From the NCBI RefSeq assembly GCF_947624825.1, contig NZ_CANQLZ010000032.1, positions 1 to 34,258 of the forward strand: a DNA stretch of 34,258 bases. The letters are read 5' to 3'. A program made the position numbers and the translations under genes. Below are positions 15,845 through 26,030 of this stretch, piece by piece. The notes under the pieces are model-generated. The model was not told where the DNA came from. It saw only the letters and a program-made list of their open reading frames with translations, and did not search any database. How positions within the stretch are numbered: the first letter of the stretch is position 1; each line of letters opens with the position of its first letter. This DNA is from an uncultured Acinetobacter sp. Lineage in GTDB: Bacteria > Pseudomonadota > Gammaproteobacteria > Pseudomonadales > Moraxellaceae.

Positions 15845-17770
15845 ATGTATCAAGTATTGGCGCGTAAATATCGCCCGCGTAATTTTAATCAATTGGTCGG
15901 TCAAAACCATGTCTCACGCGCACTTACCAGTGCCTTAGAACGTGGCCGTCTGCATCATGCGTATTTATTTACCGGAACGCGTGGCGTGGGTAAAACCACC
16001 ATTGCCCGTATTTTAGCCAAATGCTTAAACTGTGAAACAGGCGTAACCTCAACACCGTGTGAAGTCTGTCCAACCTGTGTGGCGGTCAATGAAGGTCGTT
16101 TTATTGATCTGATTGAAATTGATGCTGCATCACGTACCAAAGTTGAAGATACCCGTGAATTATTAGACAACGTACCTTATGCACCTACCCAAGGTCGTTT
16201 TAAAGTCTATTTAATTGACGAAGTGCATATGCTCTCAACGCACTCGTTTAATGCCTTATTAAAAACCTTAGAAGAACCCCCTGAGCACGTCAAGTTTTTA
16301 TTTGCCACCACCGACCCACAAAAATTACCGATTACAGTGATTTCACGCTGTTTGCAATTTACCTTGCGACCTTTAGCGGTGGATGAAATTACTGACCATT
16401 TGGGTGAAATTTTAGCGCAAGAAGACATTCAGGTTGATCAAGATGCATTGTGGCAAATCGCCGAGTCGGCGCAAGGTTCAGTCCGTGATGCATTGTCATT
16501 AACCGATCAAGCCATTGCCTATGGGCAAGGTGCAATTCGTCATCAAGATGTTAAAGAAATGCTCGGTTTGATTGATCGCAGCATTATTTATGATCTGTTA
16601 TTGGCGATTCATCAAAATCGTGCTGAGCGGGTCAGTCAGTTGTTGTTGCAATTTAGACAACAGGCTTTAGATGTATCGCAAGTTTTGGATCAACTGATTT
16701 CGACTTTACATGAATTGGCCTTGTTGCAATATTTACCTGATTTGGCTTTGAAATATAGCAACGAAATTAATCAAAAAATCACCCAATTGTCTAAGCTGAT
16801 TGCTGCAGCTGATTTACAACTGTATTACCAAATTGCTTGTAAAGGGCGCGCTGAGTTGCAATGGGCAGTGACCCAAGAGCAAGGCTTTGAAATGTGCGTG
16901 CTGCGTTTATTGGCGTTTCGTCCTATGCAGCCGCATGAAGTGGTGCAACCTCATGTAGAAAATCATACGCAGAGCTTGCAACCTTTAGCAGCACAGCACG
17001 TTACACTTTCTGTGGAATCTGTGGAATCTGTGGAATCTGTGGAATCTGTGGAATCTGTGGAATCTGTGGAATCTGTGGAATCTGTGGAATCTGTGGAATC
17101 TGTGGAATCTAATGCAAACCAAGTGGTATTTGCAGCCAATGATCAACTGATGGATTTTGATTTAGGGCATAGCACAACACAAGCCCAGACTTTGCCTGAT
17201 GAGGTGTTTTTTTTAGCGCCAGAAACAGGCACTGAACCCATAGAGCACTTAAGCGATGTGGCACAACGTGAAGTCGCACATGAACCTGATGTCTTGGCTG
17301 TTGCAGAAAGTCCAAAGCTTGTTGCAGCATCACAGGTGTTTGATACACATCAGATGCCGCAAGACATTCTACAAGTGCCCAAACAAGAGTTAAGCGGTGA
17401 ATGGACACTAGAAAAATGGGAATATTGGTTTAGACACTCTGATTTAAGCCCGGCACTACAAGAATTAGCGCAGCATGGCTTAATGCAAGGTCAGATTGAT
17501 GCTGACTCAGTTTTTATGATTTCACCCCAATACGAACAATTATTAAGTTCGCTGCACAGCCATTTAGAGCATGCTTTAAAACAAATTTGGCCAAATACGC
17601 GTTTTAGCATTCAATATCAAGAGATGAGTGCCACAACGCCTTATCATGTGCAAGCCAAGCGTAAACAGTTGGCACAGCAACGCGCCGTGGATTTATTGCA
17701 GCATGAACCTGTGATTAAAGCATTGATTAAGCACTTTGATGCCAGTTTAGACAACGTCGAAATTAAATAG
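15845..17770 (+). CDS. dnaX: DNA polymerase III tau (and gamma) subunit
   Basis: The 641-residue tau protein is the ATPase of the clamp loader and links the polymerase to DnaB. The AAA+ domain has Walker A GTRGVGKTT at 44-52, zinc ligands C63, C72, C75 and C78, Walker B with DEVH at 125-128, and ISRC. Domain III ends near residue 370. The linker then holds an 11-fold Val-Glu-Ser repeat (390-422) and a T8 slip site (codons 455-457), and residues about 510-641 form the tau-specific C-terminus. ATG 15845 has AAGGAG six bases upstream; the in-frame start at 15824 is rejected. The 3' end overlaps the converging cobB by eight bases. Confidence 0.97.
   Translation: MYQVLARKYRPRNFNQLVGQNHVSRALTSALERGRLHHAYLFTGTRGVGKTTIARILAKCLNCETGVTSTPCEVCPTCVAVNEGRFIDLIEIDAASRTKVEDTRELLDNVPYAPTQGRFKVYLIDEVHMLSTHSFNALLKTLEEPPEHVKFLFATTDPQKLPITVISRCLQFTLRPLAVDEITDHLGEILAQEDIQVDQDALWQIAESAQGSVRDALSLTDQAIAYGQGAIRHQDVKEMLGLIDRSIIYDLLLAIHQNRAERVSQLLLQFRQQALDVSQVLDQLISTLHELALLQYLPDLALKYSNEINQKITQLSKLIAAADLQLYYQIACKGRAELQWAVTQEQGFEMCVLRLLAFRPMQPHEVVQPHVENHTQSLQPLAAQHVTLSVESVESVESVESVESVESVESVESVESVESVESNANQVVFAANDQLMDFDLGHSTTQAQTLPDEVFFLAPETGTEPIEHLSDVAQREVAHEPDVLAVAESPKLVAASQVFDTHQMPQDILQVPKQELSGEWTLEKWEYWFRHSDLSPALQELAQHGLMQGQIDADSVFMISPQYEQLLSSLHSHLEHALKQIWPNTRFSIQYQEMSATTPYHVQAKRKQLAQQRAVDLLQHEPVIKALIKHFDASLDNVEIK
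17012..17110 (+). repeat. 11-copy 9-bp tandem repeat inside dnaX
   Basis: The unit GTGGAATCT occurs eleven times in a row without a mismatch (99 bases). It is in frame and encodes (Val-Glu-Ser)11 in the linker after clamp-loader domain III. Because the unit is a multiple of three, copy-number change would lengthen or shorten the linker without breaking the frame. Confidence 0.98.
17207..17235 (+). other. candidate frameshift/slippage site making a gamma-like DnaX
   Basis: Eight T (17207-17214) followed by A are read GTG TTT TTT TTA, so U UUU UUA (17209-17215) is in the phase required for -1 ribosomal slipping. The -1 frame then reads six codons and meets TGA at 17233-17235, giving 463 residues. 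Loss of one T by RNA polymerase slippage gives TAG at once (456 residues); gain of one T gives the 463-residue form. No clear downstream hairpin is visible; GAGG at 17201-17204 lies just upstream. Confidence 0.6.
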
Positions 17771-18467
17771 CACTTTTGATGAGTTGCTCTACCAACTGAC
17801 TTAAGCCTTGGGTCGCACTCAGCGCAATCTTTTCATATTGTGCAGGTAAATGCTGTGCTTGAGCGTTTGGGTCAATATAGTAGGCTTGGGCATTGGCTGG
17901 AACATGATGAATCAAGCCTGCAACAGGATAGACTTTTAAACTGGTGCCAATCACCACAAAAATATCAGCCTGTTGCACCGTGCGTTCTGCCTCACTATAA
18001 GCCGGTACATCCTCACCAAACCATACCACGTGTGGGCGTAGCGGATAACCTTGTGGGCAGCGGTCACGTTGTAGATCTAAATGATCACCTTGAATCGGGT
18101 AAAGAAGGTCAGGGTTTGCGTTGGGGGCTGAGCTTTTGGCAAAGCGAATGTTGCCGTGTAAATGTAAGACTTGACCACTGCCTGCACGTTCATGTAAATC
18201 ATCAATATTTTGAGTAATGATGTGTACCTCAAAATACTGTTCTAACTTTGCAATCAAATGATGTGCAGCATTTGGCTGAGCCTGTAAGATATTTTTACGC
18301 CGTGCATTATAAAAACGTTGTACCAATTCAGGGTTTTTTGCCCAAGCGCCTGGTGTTGCCACATCTTCAACACGATGTTGCTCCCATAAGCCATCACTGT
18401 TGCGAAAGGTTTGAATACCACTTTCGGCACTCATGCCAGCACCTGAAAATACCACTAATTTTTGCAT
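17763..18467 (-). CDS. cobB: NAD-dependent protein deacylase, sirtuin CobB
   Basis: A 234-residue SIR2 protein that removes acyl groups from lysine using NAD. GAGMSAESGIQTFR is at 9-22, TQNIDDLHERAG starts at 85, and the catalytic histidine is H104 in HLHG. Tyr53 and Arg56 (FYNARR) match the Tyr-x-x-Arg pair that lets SIRT5 and CobB accept succinyl, malonyl and glutaryl groups. The usual four zinc cysteines are missing: only one Cys remains in the segment between H104 and the RPHVVWFGE motif. ATG 18467 has GGAG eight bases upstream, inside the end of gcdR, which stops five bases earlier; the two genes should be translated from one transcript. Confidence 0.93.
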   Translation of the reverse strand: MQKLVVFSGAGMSAESGIQTFRNSDGLWEQHRVEDVATPGAWAKNPELVQRFYNARRKNILQAQPNAAHHLIAKLEQYFEVHIITQNIDDLHERAGSGQVLHLHGNIRFAKSSAPNANPDLLYPIQGDHLDLQRDRCPQGYPLRPHVVWFGEDVPAYSEAERTVQQADIFVVIGTSLKVYPVAGLIHHVPANAQAYYIDPNAQAQHLPAQYEKIALSATQGLSQLVEQLIKSAI

Positions 18468-18472
18468 TGCGG

Positions 18473-19399
18473 TTACTCCACCACGGTTTTTAACCATTGT
18501 ACAAATTTTGCCAATAATGGCGAGGCATCACCGTCGGCATGAATTAAATAATAACTGCGACTGCCATGTAATTGATGTGGGGATGCAATCACTAAGCTAC
18601 CATCTTTAAGTTCCTTTTCAAGCAGCATTTGTGGAATGAGTGCCATACCCATATGGTGTGTCGCAGCCACAGCGAGCATCGAAAATAACTCATGCCGTTG
18701 TCCGTCATAGGGGGTGGGGTGCAACATACTTGCACTATGAAACCATTCTTGCCAAATACTTGGACGCGTGGTTTGTTGCAACAATGGCAATTGGGTTAAT
18801 TGTTCGGCAGTTAAATCATATTGACCTTGTGCGTTGGGTTGTGCATTGGGAAAATAATCTTGAATTAAACTGGGTGAACACACCGCAATCACATCTTCAG
18901 GCATTAAAAAATGATGTTGAATCCCCGGCCATTGCTGGACTTGTTGTGGAGTACCTGCGTAAATGGCGGCATCAAACATATTGTCATGAAATAAAAAAGG
19001 TTTAGTACTGGTGGCCAAATGAATAACGATTTCAGGATGCAATTGGTTAAAGGCTTGTAATTGAGGTAAAAGCCAACGCGTGGCAAAGGTGGGTACTACA
19101 CCAATTTTTAAGGTTCCACCTAAGCCTTTATGCGCCATTAGATCTAAAGTTGCGCGCTCTAAGCCCTCTAAATAGGGTTGAATACGTTGATAATACTGTT
19201 GACCTGCGGGGGTGAGTTCTACGCCATAACGTGTGCGATGAAAGACACTCAGTTGTAAAAATTCTTCTAAATGCTGAATTTGCCGTGATACTGCACTTTG
19301 GCTCATAAATAGCTCTTGGGCGGCGTGGGTATAGCTTAAATGCCGCGCGGCAGCGCTAAAACACAATAAACTTTGTAAAGGGGGGATTTGTCGGCGCAT
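18473..19399 (-). CDS. gcdR: LysR-type regulator, probable GcdR
   Basis: A 308-residue LysR-family regulator of the GcvA-like type. The helix-turn-helix is at about residues 18-45 (THAAQELFMSQSAVSRQI) and the effector-binding domain starts near 92. It is divergent from gcdH, as GcdR is in Pseudomonas putida, where it activates glutaryl-CoA dehydrogenase genes with glutarate as effector. The name rests on this position. Its stop is five bases from the cobB start, so it also leads a two-gene operon. A dyad in the gcdH upstream region is a candidate binding site. Confidence 0.82.
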   Translation of the reverse strand: MRRQIPPLQSLLCFSAAARHLSYTHAAQELFMSQSAVSRQIQHLEEFLQLSVFHRTRYGVELTPAGQQYYQRIQPYLEGLERATLDLMAHKGLGGTLKIGVVPTFATRWLLPQLQAFNQLHPEIVIHLATSTKPFLFHDNMFDAAIYAGTPQQVQQWPGIQHHFLMPEDVIAVCSPSLIQDYFPNAQPNAQGQYDLTAEQLTQLPLLQQTTRPSIWQEWFHSASMLHPTPYDGQRHELFSMLAVAATHHMGMALIPQMLLEKELKDGSLVIASPHQLHGSRSYYLIHADGDASPLLAKFVQWLKTVVE

Positions 19400-19483
19400 G
19401 TAAGATTCTCATGTTTAGATATGCGTATTTATGTCATTTTTAGTGCATTTTAACCCATAAATTGCTTTAAGGTATGTGTTATG

Positions 19484-19539
19484 TGCATAGCTACATGCAA
19501 AATTATCGTTTGAATAAAAGCGCACTTTTGCACTACGAT
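19484..19539 (+). promoter_or_regulatory. candidate gcdH promoter with upstream LysR dyad
   Basis: TTGAAT (19510-19515) and TACGAT (19534-19539) are 18 bases apart, giving a start near 19546, 35 bases before the gcdH ATG. A dyad, tgcat (19484-19488) and atgca (19495-19499), lies just upstream of the -35, where LysR proteins usually bind to activate. Confidence 0.45.
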
Positions 19540-19580
19540 CAACTTAAATAATCAAAACATGATCAAGCGCAGAGGATGCA

Positions 19581-20801
19581 ATGAATCAAATGCTTAACCC
19601 TAAAAAAACTAAAGTTCAATTCAATTGGCAGGATCCATTCTTAATTGAACAACAACTGACTGAAGAAGAACGTATGATCCGCGATACAGCACATGCGTAT
19701 TGCCAAGATCGTTTACAACCGCGTGTCTTAGAACAATTTCGTCATGAAAAAACCGATGCCACGATTTTTCGTGAAATGGGTGAATTGGGTTTATTGGGTC
19801 CAACCATTCCAGAACAATATGGCGGTGCAGGCTTAAACTATGTCAGCTATGGTTTGGTGGCACGTGAGATTGAATATGTTGATTCAGGCTACCGCTCGAT
19901 GGCAAGTGTGCAAAGCTCGTTGGTTATGGTACCGATTAACGAATTTGGTTCAGAAGAACAAAAACAAAAATATTTACCAAAATTGGCAACGGGCGAATAT
20001 ATTGGCTGCTTTGGCTTAACCGAACCTGATCATGGTTCAGACCCGGGCAGTATGATCACGCGTGCTAAAAAAGTTGCTGGTGGCTACCGCTTAAGCGGTG
20101 CAAAAATGTGGATCACCAACAGTCCAATTGCCGATGTATTTGTGGTGTGGGCCAAAGAAGTATCTGAAGCTGGTCATGTGGGTGATATTCGCGGCTTTAT
20201 TTTAGAAAAAGGTTGGGAAGGACTATCCGCACCGGCCATTCACGGAAAAGTGGGTTTACGTGCCTCAATCACGGGTGAAATCGTGATGGATGAGGTATTT
20301 GTTCCTGAAGAAAATGCCTTTCCTGAAGTGCGTGGTTTAAAAGGTCCATTTACCTGTCTTAATAGTGCACGTTACGGTATTGCATGGGGTGCCATGGGCG
20401 CTGCAGAATTTTGCTGGCACACCGCACATCAATACACCATGGACCGTAAACAATTTGGTCGTCCATTGGCGGCTAATCAATTAATTCAAAAGAAATTGGC
20501 CGATATGCAAACTGAAATTGCCTTAGGTTTACAAGTGGCATTACGTTTTGGTCGTATGAAAGACGAAGGCATTGCAGCGGTTGAGGGCACGTCTTTAATT
20601 AAACGTAATAACTGTGGTAAGGCGCTTGAGATTGCGCGTTTAGCACGCGATATGATGGGTGGTAACGGCATTAGTGATGAGTTTGGTGTGGCGCGTCATT
20701 TGGTCAATTTAGAAGTGGTGAATACCTATGAGGGCACGCACGATGTGCATGCCTTAATTTTAGGTCGCGCACAAACGGGTATTGCTGCATTTTGTAATTA
20801 A
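19581..20801 (+). CDS. gcdH: glutaryl-CoA dehydrogenase
   Basis: A 406-residue FAD acyl-CoA dehydrogenase that oxidises and decarboxylates glutaryl-CoA to crotonyl-CoA, the last special step of lysine, tryptophan and glutarate breakdown. The catalytic base is Glu384 in [20 protein letters not shown] matches the substrate-carboxylate pocket of known glutaryl-CoA dehydrogenases, and [13 protein letters not shown] and MWITNSP are the FAD-contact motifs. AGAGGA lies six bases before ATG 19581. Downstream genes on the same strand encode a carrier and a CoA-transferase. Confidence 0.96.
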   Translation: MNQMLNPKKTKVQFNWQDPFLIEQQLTEEERMIRDTAHAYCQDRLQPRVLEQFRHEKTDATIFREMGELGLLGPTIPEQYGGAGLNYVSYGLVAREIEYVDSGYRSMASVQSSLVMVPINEFGSEEQKQKYLPKLATGEYIGCFGLTEPDHGSDPGSMITRAKKVAGGYRLSGAKMWITNSPIADVFVVWAKEVSEAGHVGDIRGFILEKGWEGLSAPAIHGKVGLRASITGEIVMDEVFVPEENAFPEVRGLKGPFTCLNSARYGIAWGAMGAAEFCWHTAHQYTMDRKQFGRPLAANQLIQKKLADMQTEIALGLQVALRFGRMKDEGIAAVEGTSLIKRNNCGKALEIARLARDMMGGNGISDEFGVARHLVNLEVVNTYEGTHDVHALILGRAQTGIAAFCN

Positions 20802-20831
20802 ATAACCTATATCTCAATTTAAAAAAAAGCA

Positions 20832-20856
20832 AGGTGTGCCATGAAGGCACGCCTTT
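20832..20856 (+). terminator. possible terminator after gcdH
   Basis: Arms aggtgtgcc and ggcacgcct (nine pairs, one G-U) enclose ATGAA. Only three T follow on the plus strand, while the minus strand has an eight-T run beyond a short gap. It may reduce, rather than stop, read-through into the MFS gene. Confidence 0.5.
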
Positions 20857-20965
20857 AGGTCAATGTTGCCTAAAAAAGTTTATCTTGGGTAGATTAATAC
20901 AATAAGGTCATGAAGACCGCCCATTGCCCAAGAGAACTCATTTGGGAAAATGAGGAATACAGATC

Positions 20966-22336
20966 ATGGATTCGACTATAAAGTTACCGTCTAACGTCGG
21001 TACTGCACATAAAATTAATAAAAATACTTGGAAATTGGCTTTTATCTTCGCTTTCGTGTCTTTAGTGATTGATGGCGTGGACATTATGCTGTTGTCCTTT
21101 AGTTTAAGTAGCTTAAAAGCGGAGTTTGGTTTAACCACCTTTGAAGCGGGTATGCTAGGTAGTGCATCTTTAGCCGGCATGGCGTTGGGTGGTATTACTG
21201 GTGGTTGGGCCTGTGACAAATTTGGACGAGTCAAAACCATTGCATGGTCGGTGGTTTTTTTCTCGATCATGACCTGTGTATTGGGTTTTACCCAAACTTA
21301 TGAACAGTTCATGATTTTGCGTTTTATTGGTGCTTTTGGTTTAGGTTCGTTATACATGGCTTGTAATACTTTAATGGCCGAATATGTCCCAACCAAATAC
21401 CGCACCACGGTGTTAGGCACACTGCAAACGGGCCAAACGGTGGGTTATATCGTGGCAACCTTAATGGCTGGCGCCATTATTCCTGATCACGGTTGGCGTA
21501 TGCTGTTTTATGTGACGATTATTCCGGCGGCATTTGCATTGTTCTTTATGCGTTTGGTGCCAGAACCTGCAGCATGGCAAGAAGCTAAAATTGAGCAGTT
21601 AAAACGTAAACAGTTGCAACTTGAAGTACCACAAGCCCAAGCGGTACAAGCACCTTCTGACAGTATTTACAAACGTATTTTTGGTCATCAACAGCATCGT
21701 AAAATGTTTTTACTGTGGATGGGTACAGCCGCGTTCTTGCAATTTGGCTATTATGGCGTCAATAACTGGATGCCGATGTATCTTGAAACCGAATTGAATA
21801 TGAACTTTAAGTCACTGACTGGGTATATGGTGGGTGCCTATACCGCAATGATCTTAGGTAAAATTATTGCCGGTTATGCAGCCGATAAGCTTGGTCGCCG
21901 TGTGACTTTTGTGTTTGGTACAGTGACCACAGCCGCATTTTTACCGGTGATCATCTTCTTTAATACACCAGACAATATTGCTTATTTACTGATTACTTTT
22001 GGTTTCTTATACGGTATTCCATATGGTGTAAATGCCACCTATATGGCTGAAAGCTTCTCAACTGATGTCCGTGGTACAGCCATTGGTGGCGCCTATAACA
22101 TGGGGCGTTTAGGTGCTGCGATTGCACCGGCCACCATTGGGATGATTGCCGCAGGTAGCTCATTTACCATGGCCTTTATTGTGATGGGCGCAGCGTACTT
22201 TATTGCAGGGGTGATTCCAGGTCTGTTGATTCGTGAGCGTCAATATGATCCACAACAATCAAAATTGGTGAAAACTGATGATGAGCCTGTAGAAATGCCA
22301 CCTCCGGCGACGGCTACACCCGCCAACTTAAAATAA
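20966..22336 (+). CDS. MFS transporter of the aromatic acid:H+ symporter type, probable glutarate carrier
   Basis: A 456-residue inner-membrane carrier with about twelve membrane helices. The first helix holds D36-G-V-D39, the DGxD motif of the AAHS family (PcaK, BenK). MFS motif A is seen twice: the G80/D84/G87/R88 region and GYAADKLGRR in the second half. The central loop (about residues 205-245) is charged and the C-terminal tail is Pro/Ala-rich. AAHS carriers take up aromatic or small carboxylic acids. Its place between gcdH and a CoA-transferase suggests glutarate or a related dicarboxylate; that substrate is inference. GAGGA lies nine bases before the start. Confidence 0.88.
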   Translation: MDSTIKLPSNVGTAHKINKNTWKLAFIFAFVSLVIDGVDIMLLSFSLSSLKAEFGLTTFEAGMLGSASLAGMALGGITGGWACDKFGRVKTIAWSVVFFSIMTCVLGFTQTYEQFMILRFIGAFGLGSLYMACNTLMAEYVPTKYRTTVLGTLQTGQTVGYIVATLMAGAIIPDHGWRMLFYVTIIPAAFALFFMRLVPEPAAWQEAKIEQLKRKQLQLEVPQAQAVQAPSDSIYKRIFGHQQHRKMFLLWMGTAAFLQFGYYGVNNWMPMYLETELNMNFKSLTGYMVGAYTAMILGKIIAGYAADKLGRRVTFVFGTVTTAAFLPVIIFFNTPDNIAYLLITFGFLYGIPYGVNATYMAESFSTDVRGTAIGGAYNMGRLGAAIAPATIGMIAAGSSFTMAFIVMGAAYFIAGVIPGLLIRERQYDPQQSKLVKTDDEPVEMPPPATATPANLK

Positions 22337-22350
22337 CCACAGATCAAGTC

Positions 22351-22372
22351 AAGCTAAGCAGCTGCTTAGCTT
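22351..22372. repeat. 22-bp perfect palindrome before gcdG
   Basis: Each half is aagctaagcag, with its exact reverse complement following directly. The last base is three before the AGGAG of gcdG (22375-22379). As RNA it folds to a nine-pair stem with an AGCT loop; there is no T-run, so it is not a standard terminator. It could be a protein-binding site or a hairpin acting on gcdG translation or mRNA ends. Confidence 0.8.
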
Positions 22373-22385
22373 GCAGGAGAACCTT

Positions 22386-23633
22386 ATGGGTGCGTTACAA
22401 GGAATTCGAGTTTTAGATTTAAGCCGTGTTTTAGCAGGCCCTTGGTGTGGGCAGATCTTGGCAGATTTAGGCGCTGAAGTGATCAAAATTGAACGTCCAC
22501 AGATCGGTGATGATACCCGAATGTGGGGCCCACCTTGGATGCCTAATGCACAAGGGCAAGCCACGCGTGAATCGGGATATTACCAATGTGCCAATCGCAA
22601 TAAATACTCTGTGGCAGTGGATATCGCCTCAGCTCAAGGTCAAGAGATTATTCGTGAGATTGCCAAAACTGCCGATGTAGTGATTGAAAACTATAAAGCC
22701 GGTTCACTGGCAAAATATGGTTTAGATTATCAAAGCTTAAGCGCTTTAAATCCAAATTTAGTCTATTGTTCAATTACTGGTTTTGGACAAGATGGGCCAC
22801 GTGCCGATGAACCCGGTTATGACTTTATTATTCAAGGTATGTCAGGCCTAATGAGCATTACCGGTGAAAAAGATGGTTTAGCTGGAGCCGGTGCGCAAAA
22901 GGTGGGTGTGGCGGTGGTAGATTTACAAACCGGTTTATATGCCACCATTGCCATTCAAGCAGCCTTGTTGGCACGTCAGCATACCGGACGTGGTCAATAT
23001 ATTGATTTATCTTTGTTGGATGTGCAGGTAGCAAGTCTTGCCAATCAAGGCATGAATTATCTCACCAGTGGTCAATCCCCTGTGCGTATGGGCAATCATC
23101 ATCCTAATATTGTGCCGTATCAAACTTTTATGGCCGAAGACAAAGAATTTATTATTGCTTGTGGTAATGACAAACAATTTAAAGATTTATGCATTGCCAT
23201 TGGTTTAAGTGACTTATTAGATCATCCTAAGTTTCAGCGTAATCAAGATCGTGTCAAACATCGGGTAGAGTTGGTGGCTATCTTGAGTGAGTATTTTAAA
23301 ACCCAAACTGCTGAAACTTGGGTGAGTAAAATTCATGCGGTGAAAGTCCCCGTTGGCGTGATTAATTCTATTGAAGATGCCTTGGCTGAACCACAAATTC
23401 AACATCGTGGTTTGGTGGTCAATGTACCACATGGCTTAAATCCGGATTTTAAAGTGATTGGTTCACCCATTAAGCTTTCAGATACTCCAGTGCAATATCG
23501 GCATGCACCACCACAATTGGGCGAGCATACCGAGCAAGTATTAAGCGAGTTTTATAGCCCTGAGCAACTACAACAATTGCAACACGCAGGCATTATTGAA
23601 AGCTTAGAAACCCATGTGGCTACAGTGGCTTAA
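22386..23633 (+). CDS. gcdG: CaiB/BaiF family CoA-transferase, probable succinyl-CoA:glutarate CoA-transferase
   Basis: A 415-residue family III CoA-transferase. The N-terminal VLDLSRVLAGPWCGQILADLGAEV-type start (residues 10-32), the GFGQDGP segment and catalytic Asp179 in VAVVDLQTG are clear. Family members exchange CoA between acids through an aspartyl-CoA anhydride. Next to gcdH this points to activation of glutarate, as for GcdG in pseudomonads and human SUGCT. ATG 22386 is chosen because AGGAG lies six bases upstream. A strong terminator follows. It ends the block of gcdH, carrier and gcdG. Confidence 0.88.
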   Translation: MGALQGIRVLDLSRVLAGPWCGQILADLGAEVIKIERPQIGDDTRMWGPPWMPNAQGQATRESGYYQCANRNKYSVAVDIASAQGQEIIREIAKTADVVIENYKAGSLAKYGLDYQSLSALNPNLVYCSITGFGQDGPRADEPGYDFIIQGMSGLMSITGEKDGLAGAGAQKVGVAVVDLQTGLYATIAIQAALLARQHTGRGQYIDLSLLDVQVASLANQGMNYLTSGQSPVRMGNHHPNIVPYQTFMAEDKEFIIACGNDKQFKDLCIAIGLSDLLDHPKFQRNQDRVKHRVELVAILSEYFKTQTAETWVSKIHAVKVPVGVINSIEDALAEPQIQHRGLVVNVPHGLNPDFKVIGSPIKLSDTPVQYRHAPPQLGEHTEQVLSEFYSPEQLQQLQHAGIIESLETHVATVA

Positions 23634-23647
23634 CATCTGTTGTGATC

Positions 23648-23689
23648 AAGCAGCGTATCCTTAAGTGGCAACGCTGCTTTTTATTTTTT
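23648..23689 (+). terminator. terminator of the glutarate gene block
   Basis: Arms aagcagcgt (23648-23656) and acgctgctt (23671-23679) are perfectly complementary around a 14-base loop and are followed by a T-rich tract to 23689. It starts 14 bases after the gcdG stop. Confidence 0.87.
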
Positions 23690-23825
23690 ATATTAAAATT
23701 AAATGCTTAAATGGCATATCACACCCTTAAAACAGCGCATAGGACGCTTGATGACTTTATCGCTGCTTTGGCTGTTTGACCTTATGTATATACTATGGAC
23801 CGTTACAATCAAGGTCTAGCTTGCA

Positions 23826-25900
<2,075 letters not shown>

Positions 25901-26030
25901 AGTTTTACATTTATTGGCATAAATTGCGACATGTATCCATTTCAGCGGGGCGTATAGTAAAAATCTAAGATCCCTTTTGAGGAGAACAACTTAACTTTCA
26001 TCTAATACAAATTGTAAAAAGGAGTATGCG

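Noticed and set aside
17012..17110. Direct repeats that might suggest a CRISPR array
   Set aside because: The units are 9 bases, contiguous and without spacers, and they are in frame inside dnaX; this is a tandem repeat.
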